Part shown: positions 1 to 6,549 of the stretch, piece after piece
How the letters are laid out: every line of letters starts with the position of its first letter
Position numbering within the stretch: the first letter of the stretch is position 1
Origin: Magnetococcales bacterium
GTDB taxonomy: Bacteria; Pseudomonadota; Magnetococcia; Magnetococcales; DC0425bin3
Direction of reading: 5' to 3'
DNA: 20,049 nucleotides
NCBI GenBank assembly: GCA_015229045.1
Contig: JADGCJ010000054.1
Coordinates: 1 to 20,049 of the forward strand
Position numbers and translations under genes: made by a program
The notes under the pieces: model-generated
Told to the model about the DNA's origin: nothing
What the model saw: only the letters and a program-made list of their open reading frames with translations
Databases searched by the model: none

Positions 1-157
1 CTGGACCTGCCAGGGAGCCAGCCCCCTGGACCCCGATGCCAAAAAGCGATCATGGTCTCGGGTGTGCCAGTTTCAAATGCGATTGCCTTGTTCCCGGACC
101 GCTCCGGTCTTTCAATAGCTTGAAGAAACGACGTATCCTGGAATAAAAAGGTCCGCA

Positions 158-1504
158 TCAGGTAGGAGAACAGAGTTGCTCCATGGTTGGGCGTTTGGAA
201 GCAAACTGAATGTTGTTGCGACCGGCATGTTTGGCTTTATACAGTGCGGCATCGGCCTTTTTGACCAACTGACCCGGCTCGTCTCCGTCCATGGGGAAGA
301 AACTGATGCCGATGCTCGTGGTGATGACCAACTCATGCTCTTCCAGTTGAAATTTCTGGCTGAGTGAACTCAGCATATTTTGCGAAATTTGCAGAATGTC
401 CGCCGATTTGGTGACGTTGGTCAGGATGGCGGTGAATTCATCGCCACCCAGACGTGCCACGGTATCGCTCTCCCGGACACAGGAGACCAGACGTCGTGCG
501 ACCTGTTGCAAAAGCAGGTCACCGATGGCATGCCCCAGGGTATCGTTGATGGCCTTGAAGCGATCCAGATCGAAATAGAGTACGGCCACCCATTGCTTGT
601 GACGACGCCCCTGGATGATGGCCTGCTCCAATCGGTCGAGAAACAGTTGCCGGTTGGGCAATCCGGTCAGGGGATCGTGAAAGGCCATGTGTTTGAGACG
701 CTCTTCACCCTCGCGCCGGGCTGTGACATCGCGGGAGATGTAAAGAACCCTCTCCGGATCCTTGTCGGTACCCTGAATGAGCTTGGTGATGATCTTGGTG
801 AAGATGCGTTTGCCATTCGGGTCATAGTGGAGACGTTCGTCCATCTGGGTGGTCATGGTACGCATGGCCAGACGAACAGGACAGTGATCGCTCGCAGGCC
901 CGGGACAGATGGGGCACAGATCCCCCTTGCCCGCCATGACCTCCTGGCACTTGCGACCGGCAATCTGTGCTGACGGGTACATGACCCGCTCGGCGAAGAC
1001 ACGATTGGAACGGTGCAGAATTAAATCCTTGCCATTGATGACACAAAGCCCATCTTCGATGCTGTCCAGGACAGCCTCGTTGAATTCTATGGCTTGTTGC
1101 AGGGCGGCCTTGCGGGCGGAGATTTCGTCGATATAAGCCTTGGTGGCCAGGGCAATCTTGATGCGGGAGAGCAGCTCGATGGGTCGCACAGGCTTGTGGA
1201 CAAAGTCGATGGCTCCCAGATCGAAGCAGCGGGCGATGAGATTCTCTTCGGTCTCGCCGGTGATCATGATGACCGGAATCCGGTGTGAACTGGGCCATTC
1301 ACGGAGCCGTTCCAGCACTGTCAGCCCATCCACATCCGGCATGTTGACGTCGAGCAGGATCAGATCGACAGGCTCGGCCTCCAGCTTGGGCAGGAGATAT
1401 TGCGCTTCCAGCAGGAAATCAGGCACATGACCGGCATCGGCAATGATGCGGCTGATCTGCTCGACCGTCTGACCATCATCATCCACCAGCAGGATCGTGG
1501 CCAT
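158..1504 (-). CDS. Response regulator with PAS and GGDEF domains (diguanylate cyclase)
   Basis: This 448-residue cytoplasmic protein should make c-di-GMP from two GTP under control of a phosphorelay. Residues 1-120 are a receiver domain with the acidic pocket D8/D9, phospho-acceptor D52 (in LILLDVNMPDVDG), T82 and K104. Residues about 140-265 look like a PAS domain with a cysteine cluster C186, C197, C200 and C208, which could bind a metal or cofactor; that is inference. Residues about 275-435 are a GGDEF domain. The active-site motif RLGGDEF is intact at 351-357, and an inhibitory I-site RESD lies at 344-347, five residues upstream as in product-inhibited cyclases. No EAL or HD-GYP domain is present, so it should be synthesis only. 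The gene starts with ATG 15 nt after the pilU stop and is the last gene of the pilT-pilU cluster, which suggests it feeds c-di-GMP into pilus control. The partner kinase is not in the window. Confidence 0.93.
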   Translation of the reverse strand: MATILLVDDDGQTVEQISRIIADAGHVPDFLLEAQYLLPKLEAEPVDLILLDVNMPDVDGLTVLERLREWPSSHRIPVIMITGETEENLIARCFDLGAIDFVHKPVRPIELLSRIKIALATKAYIDEISARKAALQQAIEFNEAVLDSIEDGLCVINGKDLILHRSNRVFAERVMYPSAQIAGRKCQEVMAGKGDLCPICPGPASDHCPVRLAMRTMTTQMDERLHYDPNGKRIFTKIITKLIQGTDKDPERVLYISRDVTARREGEERLKHMAFHDPLTGLPNRQLFLDRLEQAIIQGRRHKQWVAVLYFDLDRFKAINDTLGHAIGDLLLQQVARRLVSCVRESDTVARLGGDEFTAILTNVTKSADILQISQNMLSSLSQKFQLEEHELVITTSIGISFFPMDGDEPGQLVKKADAALYKAKHAGRNNIQFASKRPTMEQLCSPT

Positions 1505-1519
1505 GAACGCCTATCCCAT

Positions 1520-2668
1520 TCAACCATCCTCTTTGGGTTTGAGGCTCAACCCACCCAGGCCAGCACTCAAATCCTTGTTTTTGGAAGATTTGCTCTCCAG
1601 CTTGATTCTGAGTCGCAACTCGTTGGCGGAGTCGGCAAAGCGCAGGGCATCCTCGTAGGTGATCGACCCCTTTTCAAACAGGCTGAAGAGGGCCTGGTCA
1701 AAGGTGATCATGCCGAGTTCATTGGATTTGGCCATGACCTCCTTGATACCATGCACCTCTCCCTTGAAAATAAGATCGGAGACCAGGGGAGATTTGAGGA
1801 GGATTTCGATGGCCGCCACCCGGCCCCCGCCGATTTTTGGCAACAGGCGCTGGGAGACCACCGCTTTGAGATTGAGCGACAGGTCCATCAGGAGCTGTTG
1901 GCGTTTATCGGAGGGGAACATGTTGATGATGCGGTCCAGGGCCTGGTTGGCGCTGTTGGCGTGCAGGGTGGAGAGCGCCAGATGGCCGGTTTCGGCAAAA
2001 TTGATGGCATGTTCCATGGTCTCGCGGTCGCGAATTTCGCCGATCAGGATGACATCCGGGGCCTGGCGCAGGGTGTTTTTCAGGGCGGTGTGCCAGTCAT
2101 CGGTATCGACGCCAACTTCCCGCTGGGTAATCAGACAGTTGTGATGCGGATGGACATACTCGATGGGGTCTTCGATCGAGATGATGTGGCCATGCGTCAT
2201 GGCGTTGCGATGCCCCAACATGGCAGCCAGCGAGGTGGACTTACCCGATCCCGTGCCGCCTACCATCAAAACCAGGCCAGTCTTCGACAGGACGACATCT
2301 TTCAAGACCGGAGGGAGACCCAGCTTGTCAAAATCCGGGATGTCCGTGGTGATGGTCCGCAGCACCATGCCGACCCGTCCCTGCTGGACAAAGGCATTGA
2401 CGCGAAAGCGACCGATTCCCTGGGGATGGATGGCAAAGTTGCACTCCCGGGTCTGATCGAACTCCTTGATCTGTTTTTCGGTCATGATGGAGCGGGCCAG
2501 CTCTTGGGTCTGGGCAGCCGTCAAGGCCTTGTCGGCCATGGGTGTCATTTTTCCGTGTTTCTTGATGGCAGGCGGAAAACCCACGGTGACGAAGAGATCG
2601 GAGCCACCCTGTTCCATCATGGTTTTCAGGGCATCCAGCATGAAGCGATTGGCATTGTCACGTTCCAC
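1520..2668 (-). CDS. pilU: Type IV pilus retraction ATPase PilU
   Basis: This is a hexameric secretion-type ATPase of the PilT/PilU family, acting at the cytoplasmic base of the type IV pilus to help depolymerise pilin. I take the GTG at 2668 as the start because GGAG lies 8 nt upstream; the reading frame stays open to a TTG at 2704 with no good ribosome site. From the GTG the protein has 382 residues. It shows GGSDLFVTVG near the N-terminus, Walker A GGTGSGKST at about 137-145, the Asp box IISIEDPIEY, the Walker B region DVILIGEIRD at about 205-214 and the His box TGHLALSTLHA. PilT's AIRNLIRE motif is replaced by a divergent stretch, and the C-terminus carries a charged extension rich in Lys and Ser; both fit PilU better than PilT. 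A second PilT-type gene lies upstream in the same operon, the usual pairing, although here two lipoprotein genes separate them. Confidence 0.93.
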   Translation of the reverse strand: MERDNANRFMLDALKTMMEQGGSDLFVTVGFPPAIKKHGKMTPMADKALTAAQTQELARSIMTEKQIKEFDQTRECNFAIHPQGIGRFRVNAFVQQGRVGMVLRTITTDIPDFDKLGLPPVLKDVVLSKTGLVLMVGGTGSGKSTSLAAMLGHRNAMTHGHIISIEDPIEYVHPHHNCLITQREVGVDTDDWHTALKNTLRQAPDVILIGEIRDRETMEHAINFAETGHLALSTLHANSANQALDRIINMFPSDKRQQLLMDLSLNLKAVVSQRLLPKIGGGRVAAIEILLKSPLVSDLIFKGEVHGIKEVMAKSNELGMITFDQALFSLFEKGSITYEDALRFADSANELRLRIKLESKSSKNKDLSAGLGGLSLKPKEDG

Positions 2669-2676
2669 GGCGATCA

Positions 2677-2680
2677 CTCC
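2677..2680 (-). promoter_or_regulatory. Ribosome binding site that decides the pilU start
   Basis: GGAG on the minus strand is followed by 8 nt and then GTG GAA CGT. It supports a GTG start at 2668 over the upstream TTG at 2704 and the downstream ATG at 2641, neither of which has a comparable site. Confidence 0.55.
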
Positions 2681-2713
2681 TCGAAGCGGCAAGTTGGCGT
2701 ACAAAAGGCCGGG

Positions 2714-2735
2714 CGAAGGAGGAGTTCATCCTTCG
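2714..2735 (-). other. Hairpin in the flgO-like/pilU spacer
   Basis: A perfect 7-bp stem (CGAAGGA pairing with TCCTTCG) encloses an 8-nt loop in the 75-nt gap between the second FlgO-like gene and pilU. On the minus strand it is followed by CCCGGCCTTTTG, so there is only a short, displaced T run. It may be a weak attenuator or an mRNA-stability element that sets pilU and cyclase output below that of the upstream genes. I do not call it a terminator. Confidence 0.4.
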
Positions 2736-2743
2736 GTGGTGCC

Positions 2744-3328
2744 TTAAAGGGGTTGGCCCAGCAGGCGGCGTACATCCGACCCCATGCTCAGGGAAAAATC
2801 CCTGGAGGCCAGAGCGACCTTGTCCTTGAGGCGGATAATCTGAGCGCTGACGAAAATACGATTCTGAGCCACCGTATAACTGCCGACCAGGAGCGCCTTG
2901 GCCTTATAGTCCTGGCCAATCTTTTCCATTTCCCGGGAGAGGATGAACTCCCCCTGGTCCTTGCGGATCAGGAGATCCTTGCGAATCTTCACCTCCATGA
3001 CGGAGTACCCCCTTTGCGTGAAGCGGGAGGCCATCTGTCTGGCGATGAGTCTGCCCAGGGAGGAGGTCTCCTCCAGGTTGTCCATGTTGACGAAGGTGAC
3101 CGGCAGGATGGATTGTTGCGGCATCATGCGCTCTTCCAACTCGCTGATCATGACGTCGGCGGCGGCATAGGAGGCCTCCACCATGTCCTGGGGCATGGGT
3201 TGCGTCATGGGTTGCGAGATCAGAGGCATGGTTTCGGGCGATGGACGCGACGGCGCACACCCGGCTGTCGCCAGGAGTCCGCCGGTCAGGAGTCCGGCCA
3301 CCACGAGCGTGGTGACAGGGCGTTTCAT
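2744..3328 (-). CDS. FlgO-domain outer-membrane lipoprotein (second of a tandem pair)
   Basis: This is a 194-residue predicted lipoprotein. Residues 1-23 form a lipoprotein signal with Arg/Lys at the start, a hydrophobic core and the lipobox TAGC, giving lipidated C24. A short Met/Pro-rich linker (to about residue 48) leads into a FlgO-like domain at about 55-190. Recognisable stretches are ILPVTFVNMDNLEETSSLG, the basic helix before GYSVMEVKIRKDLLIR, GEFILSREMEKI and ALLVGSYTVAQNRIFVSAQI. FlgO is known as an outer-membrane lipoprotein tied to flagella in Vibrio, but no flagellar gene is present here. The start codon overlaps the previous stop in ATGA, so translation is probably coupled to the upstream paralogue. 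The neighbouring pilus ATPases suggest a role at the pilus or cell envelope, which is inference. Confidence 0.8.
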   Translation of the reverse strand: MKRPVTTLVVAGLLTGGLLATAGCAPSRPSPETMPLISQPMTQPMPQDMVEASYAAADVMISELEERMMPQQSILPVTFVNMDNLEETSSLGRLIARQMASRFTQRGYSVMEVKIRKDLLIRKDQGEFILSREMEKIGQDYKAKALLVGSYTVAQNRIFVSAQIIRLKDKVALASRDFSLSMGSDVRRLLGQPL

Positions 3329-3960
3329 CTATCCACCGCTTTCAGGGAGGGACCGCCGGTCTCGACCAGGAGATCGCGCGAAGAGGTTCCCAGGGGCATT
3401 TTGGCGTCGATGGAGGCGAGAACCTGCTTGTTGCGCACCTGAACCATGCGGGTGGTGAAATCGAGCGTATCCCGGCTGCGTGTATAACTTCCGACCACCA
3501 CGGCAAAGGCTCTGTACTCCGCCGACAGTTTATCGATGTCACGCGACAGGACAAACTCCCCCTCCATGACGCGGATCGAGAGGTCTTCGCGCAGTTTGGG
3601 TTCCACCACGGCGTACCCCTGCTGGGTCAGTCGCGAAGAGACGTGATCGGCGATCATGAGGCCGAGTTCCGAGGTGCTGTCGACATTGGCACGATCGACA
3701 AAACTGGCCACCAGGATAGGTTTCTGGCGGCTGAAGGAGGGGTGGTTCTTGCGCAGTTCCCCGACCAGGGAGTCGGCGATCTTGTGACTCATGTCGATCA
3801 GATCGACCTCCTGGAACATGGGAGGCATGGGCTGCTGTGCCATCATCGGCATGGGTGGCGGCGGTGGCGGCGCCGACGACATCCAGGTCTGGTTGCAGCC
3901 AACCAGCCCGGCCGCAAGCAGCAAAGGCAGAAGCGTGACACCGGGGAACAGTTTGCTCAT
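3325..3960 (-). CDS. FlgO-domain outer-membrane lipoprotein (first of a tandem pair)
   Basis: This is a 211-residue predicted lipoprotein. I chose the ATG at 3960 because it begins the signal peptide directly (MSKLFPG, then Leu/Ala-rich) and has AGGA about 10 nt upstream; the frame extends further up into pilT without need. The lipobox LVGC gives lipidated C22. A proline/methionine-rich linker at about 30-48 contains a run of six prolines. The FlgO-like domain, about residues 55-200, aligns along its length with the downstream gene, sharing the patterns ASFVDRANVDSTSELG, GYAVVEPKLREDLSIR, GEFVLSRDIDKL and VVVGSYTRS. The pair looks like an old tandem duplication. The gene starts 16 nt after the pilT stop and its own stop overlaps the next start. 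The precise role is unknown, and a pilus-linked envelope function is inferred from position only. Confidence 0.8.
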   Translation of the reverse strand: MSKLFPGVTLLPLLLAAGLVGCNQTWMSSAPPPPPPMPMMAQQPMPPMFQEVDLIDMSHKIADSLVGELRKNHPSFSRQKPILVASFVDRANVDSTSELGLMIADHVSSRLTQQGYAVVEPKLREDLSIRVMEGEFVLSRDIDKLSAEYRAFAVVVGSYTRSRDTLDFTTRMVQVRNKQVLASIDAKMPLGTSSRDLLVETGGPSLKAVDR

Positions 3961-3976
3961 AGGTTTAACATCCTGG

Positions 3977-5014
3977 TTATTTAAACGCATCCTTGACGTT
4001 GGCCTTGTCACGGGCCGCTTCCTTGGTGATGAGACCTTTCTGCATGAGGTCTAGCAAACCTTGTTCCAATGTCTGCATACCGACGGCTTTGCCGGTCTGG
4101 ATGGCCGAGTACATCTGGGCCACCTTGTTTTCGCGGATCAGGTTGCGGATGGCGCTGGTGGCCACCATGATCTCGTGGACGGCGACACGTCCTCCCCCCT
4201 TTTTCTTGAGGAGGTTTTGGGAGATGACGGCGCGCAGGGACTCGGAGAGCATGGTGCGGATCATGTCTTTTTCCGCCGCCGGGAAGACATCGACGATACG
4301 GTCGATGGTCTTGGCCGCCGAGGTGGTATGCAGGGTGCCGAACACCAGATGGCCGGTTTCGGCAGCGGTCAGGGCGAGACGAATGGTCTCCAGGTCACGC
4401 ATCTCCCCGACCAGGATGACGTCGGGGTCTTCGCGCAGGGCCGACCGCAGGGAGTTGGTGAAACTGTGGGTGTCCCGATGCACTTCGCGCTGGTTGATCA
4501 GGCACTTGCTTGATTGATGAACAAATTCAATGGGATCCTCGATGGTCAGGATATGGCCATATTCATTCTTGTTTTTGTGATCGATGATGGCCGCCAGGGT
4601 GGTCGATTTGCCCGAGCCGGTGGGGCCGGTGACGAGGACCATTCCCCGAGGTGACTGGGCAAACTCCTTGAAAATATTGGGAGCGGCCAACTGTTCCAGG
4701 CTGAGGATCTCGGAAGGAATGGTCCGAAAGACGGCCCCCGCACCCCGGTTTTGCACGAAGGCATTGACCCTGAATCGGGCCAGACCGGGAATCTCGAAGG
4801 AGAAATCGGCCTCCAGGTTTTCCTCGTACTCTTTGCGTTGCCGGTCGTTCATGATGTCGTAGACCATGTCATGGACCTGGTCATGGGGCAGGACGGGTAC
4901 GTCGATGCGCCGTATATCGCCATCGACCCGGATGAGGGGGGGCATGCCGGCCGACAAATGCAGATCGGAAGCTTTGTTTTTGACACTGAAGGCCAACAGT
5001 TCAGAAATTTCCAT
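3977..5014 (-). CDS. pilT: Type IV pilus retraction ATPase PilT
   Basis: This is the main pilus retraction motor, a cytoplasmic hexameric ATPase that powers twitching motility and surface sensing. The 345-residue length matches the family. Motifs in order are ASDLHL at 15-20, Walker A GPTGSGKST at 130-138, the Asp box ILTIEDPIEF at about 155-164, the Walker B region DVILVGEMRD at 198-207, the His box TGHLVFGTLHT at 220-230 and the PilT signature AIRNLIRE at 288-295, followed by GLITKEAA near the C-terminus. The presence of AIRNLIRE assigns this copy as PilT and the other as PilU. GGGGA lies about 7 nt before the ATG. It is the first gene of the minus-strand cluster and is divergent from recA across a 334-nt spacer, which should hold its promoter. 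Confidence 0.96.
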   Translation of the reverse strand: MEISELLAFSVKNKASDLHLSAGMPPLIRVDGDIRRIDVPVLPHDQVHDMVYDIMNDRQRKEYEENLEADFSFEIPGLARFRVNAFVQNRGAGAVFRTIPSEILSLEQLAAPNIFKEFAQSPRGMVLVTGPTGSGKSTTLAAIIDHKNKNEYGHILTIEDPIEFVHQSSKCLINQREVHRDTHSFTNSLRSALREDPDVILVGEMRDLETIRLALTAAETGHLVFGTLHTTSAAKTIDRIVDVFPAAEKDMIRTMLSESLRAVISQNLLKKKGGGRVAVHEIMVATSAIRNLIRENKVAQMYSAIQTGKAVGMQTLEQGLLDLMQKGLITKEAARDKANVKDAFK

Positions 5015-5134
5015 GAATCAATCCCCGCGACTGGAATAGCGTTGAAACGGGCTGGAACGACACGGCGACAGGTTCGGTGCAAACGACGCCCTGGTCAGGA
5101 CAATACTCCATGCCCGGACCGCCCCTCAAGTCAT

Positions 5135-5162
5135 CGTATACGGAAAAGTGCTTGATGGGCAA
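5135..5162 (-). promoter_or_regulatory. pilT: Candidate sigma-70 promoter for pilT
   Basis: TTGCCC and TATACG on the minus strand are separated by 16 nt, each matching four of six consensus bases. This would place the pilT start codon about 120 nt downstream of the -10. The match is modest and rests on reading by eye. Confidence 0.25.
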
Positions 5163-5235
5163 CCAATCCTCTTCACCTGGGTTGCCTCCTTTGGCCTTCG
5201 GGCTACGACCTGCTGCGCCTGCCGGTAATTTTCCG

Positions 5236-5263
5236 TTCCCAGACATGCGGATTTTGTTATCAT
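5236..5263 (+). promoter_or_regulatory. recA: Candidate recA promoter
   Basis: TTCCCA (four of six) and TATCAT (five of six) are separated by 16 nt and lie about 85 nt before the recA ATG. A short inverted repeat, TCCG-N12-CGGA, overlaps the -35 region and could be an operator, but its arms are too short to assign to LexA. Confidence 0.3.
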
Positions 5264-5348
5264 GACCAGGTTTTGTTGAAATCCGAGGAAGCGGGCAGGC
5301 GCCCGTGGTCAACGACAGACAGAGGGCAGCAGGCAAAGGGGATGGAAA

Positions 5349-6416
5349 ATGGCTCTGGATAACAACAAGGCCCAGGCGCTGGATGCGGCCATGACCCAGA
5401 TTGAACGGCAATTTGGCAAGGGTTCCATCATGCGCATGGATGGCGAGATCCAGGAGCGTGTTCCGGTGATCTCCACGGGTTCCCTTGGTCTGGACATGGC
5501 GTTGGGTATCGGTGGGTTGCCGCGTGGCCGGGTGGTGGAAGTGTACGGCCCGGAGGCCTCCGGCAAGACGACGCTGGCCCTGCATGTGGTGGCTGAAATC
5601 CAGAAAAAAGGGGGTGTCGCCGCTTTTGTCGATGCCGAACACGCCCTCGACCCAGGCTACACCCGAAAACTGGGCGTCAAGGTGGAAGAGTTGTTGATTT
5701 CCCAGCCCGACACCGGAGAACAGGCCCTGGAGATCACCGACATGCTGGTGCGTTCCGGGGCGGTCGATCTGGTCGTCGTGGACTCGGTGGCCGCCCTGAC
5801 GCCCAAAGCGGAGTTGGAAGGGGACATGGGGGATTCGCACATGGGCTTGCAGGCCAGGCTCATGTCCCAGGCCCTGCGCAAATTGACCGGGAGCATCTCC
5901 CGTTCCAACTCCATCGTGTTGTTCATCAACCAGATTCGCATGAAGATCGGCGTCATGTTCGGCAGCCCAGAGACGACGACCGGCGGCAATGCGCTCAAGT
6001 TTTATGCCTCGGTGCGCCTGGATATACGCCGGATCAACTCGATCAAGGAGAAAGAGGAGGTGGTCGGCAGCCGCTGCAAGGTCAAGGTGGTCAAAAACAA
6101 GATGGCCCCACCCTTTCGCTCGGCGGAGTTTGACATCACCTACGGGGAGGGCATCTCCCTGACCGGCGAGATCCTCGATATGGCCGTGGAGGAGAATATT
6201 CTCGAAAAATCCGGCGCCTGGTACTCCTACAAGGGCGAACGCATCGGCCAGGGACGGGAGAACGCCAAACGCTATCTGCGTGACAATGAAAAGCTCTGCC
6301 ACGAGCTGGAAGATCTGCTGCGCGTGGCGCACAATCTTGCTCCGCGCTTCGGTGAGGAGGAGACAGCTCCGGCCCAGTCCGCACAAAAAAAAGTTGCCTC
6401 TCCCTCCGCAGAGTGA
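5349..6416 (+). CDS. recA: Recombinase RecA
   Basis: RecA is the cytoplasmic ATP-dependent strand-exchange protein for homologous recombination and the co-protease that triggers LexA cleavage. The 355-residue protein is full length for the family. Visible features are the N-terminal oligomerisation helix (about 1-30), Walker [10 protein letters not shown] at 67-75, the catalytic [10 protein letters not shown] block with E97, the second nucleotide-binding strand [10 protein letters not shown], the DNA-binding loops around [17 protein letters not shown] and [18 protein letters not shown], and an acidic/alanine-rich tail. The ATG follows AGGGGA by about 6 nt. No recX follows, although recX is common next to recA; instead a degenerate tandem repeat begins inside the last codons and parC comes next. 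Confidence 0.98.
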   Translation: MALDNNKAQALDAAMTQIERQFGKGSIMRMDGEIQERVPVISTGSLGLDMALGIGGLPRGRVVEVYGPEASGKTTLALHVVAEIQKKGGVAAFVDAEHALDPGYTRKLGVKVEELLISQPDTGEQALEITDMLVRSGAVDLVVVDSVAALTPKAELEGDMGDSHMGLQARLMSQALRKLTGSISRSNSIVLFINQIRMKIGVMFGSPETTTGGNALKFYASVRLDIRRINSIKEKEEVVGSRCKVKVVKNKMAPPFRSAEFDITYGEGISLTGEILDMAVEENILEKSGAWYSYKGERIGQGRENAKRYLRDNEKLCHELEDLLRVAHNLAPRFGEEETAPAQSAQKKVASPSAE

Positions 6417-6495
6417 TTGTCGCGTCTCTTTTCGCGGGGTAGCTGTCGCGTCTCTCTTCACGGGGCAGCTGTCGCGCTTCCCTCCGCAAAGTAAC
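6392..6495 (+). repeat. Four degenerate 26-bp tandem repeats spanning the recA stop codon
   Basis: Units at 6418-6443, 6444-6469 and 6470-6495 each begin TGTCGCG and are 26 nt long. The first two differ at only three positions; the third diverges in its second half. A more distant fourth copy occupies 6392-6417, that is, the last recA codons including the stop. The third and zeroth units share the block CCCTCCGCA. Because 26 is not a multiple of three, the array cannot encode a repeated peptide in one frame. It fills most of the 133-nt recA-parC gap. No terminator-like T run is attached. Confidence 0.8.
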
Positions 6496-6549
6496 TTGGG
6501 ACGTTGGATAACCGCAGTCAGGTAAAAAAAAAGCAAGGTCGGAAGTGTC

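Larger units (their letters stand above)
5015..5348. other. Divergent pilT/recA intergenic region
   Basis: This 334-nt spacer holds the start signals for pilT (left) and recA (right). I can see one weak promoter candidate on each strand, a small UUCG-loop hairpin at 5192-5205 (TGGCC/GGCTA) and a 5-bp hairpin at 5292-5305 (CGGGC/GCCCG) in the recA leader. An open frame on the minus strand (5001-5162) is discussed as a finding. I found neither a gamma-type CTGT-N8-ACAG box nor a clear alphaproteobacterial GTTC-N7-GTTC box, so SOS control of recA cannot be asserted from the sequence. Confidence 0.6.

Noticed and set aside
94..109. GC-rich hairpin (GACCG/CGGTC) downstream of the cyclase gene
   Set aside because: The T residues follow it on the plus strand, not on the minus strand where the cyclase transcript would end, and the stem is only 5 bp.
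1400..3442. 680-codon plus-strand open frame across pilU and the FlgO-like genes
   Set aside because: It crosses three well-supported minus-strand genes and their gaps. The composition (His, Gly, Gln) is typical of antisense frames.
5192..5205. UUCG-loop hairpin in the pilT/recA spacer
   Set aside because: It is only 5 bp including a wobble, and no T run or conserved riboswitch pattern surrounds it.
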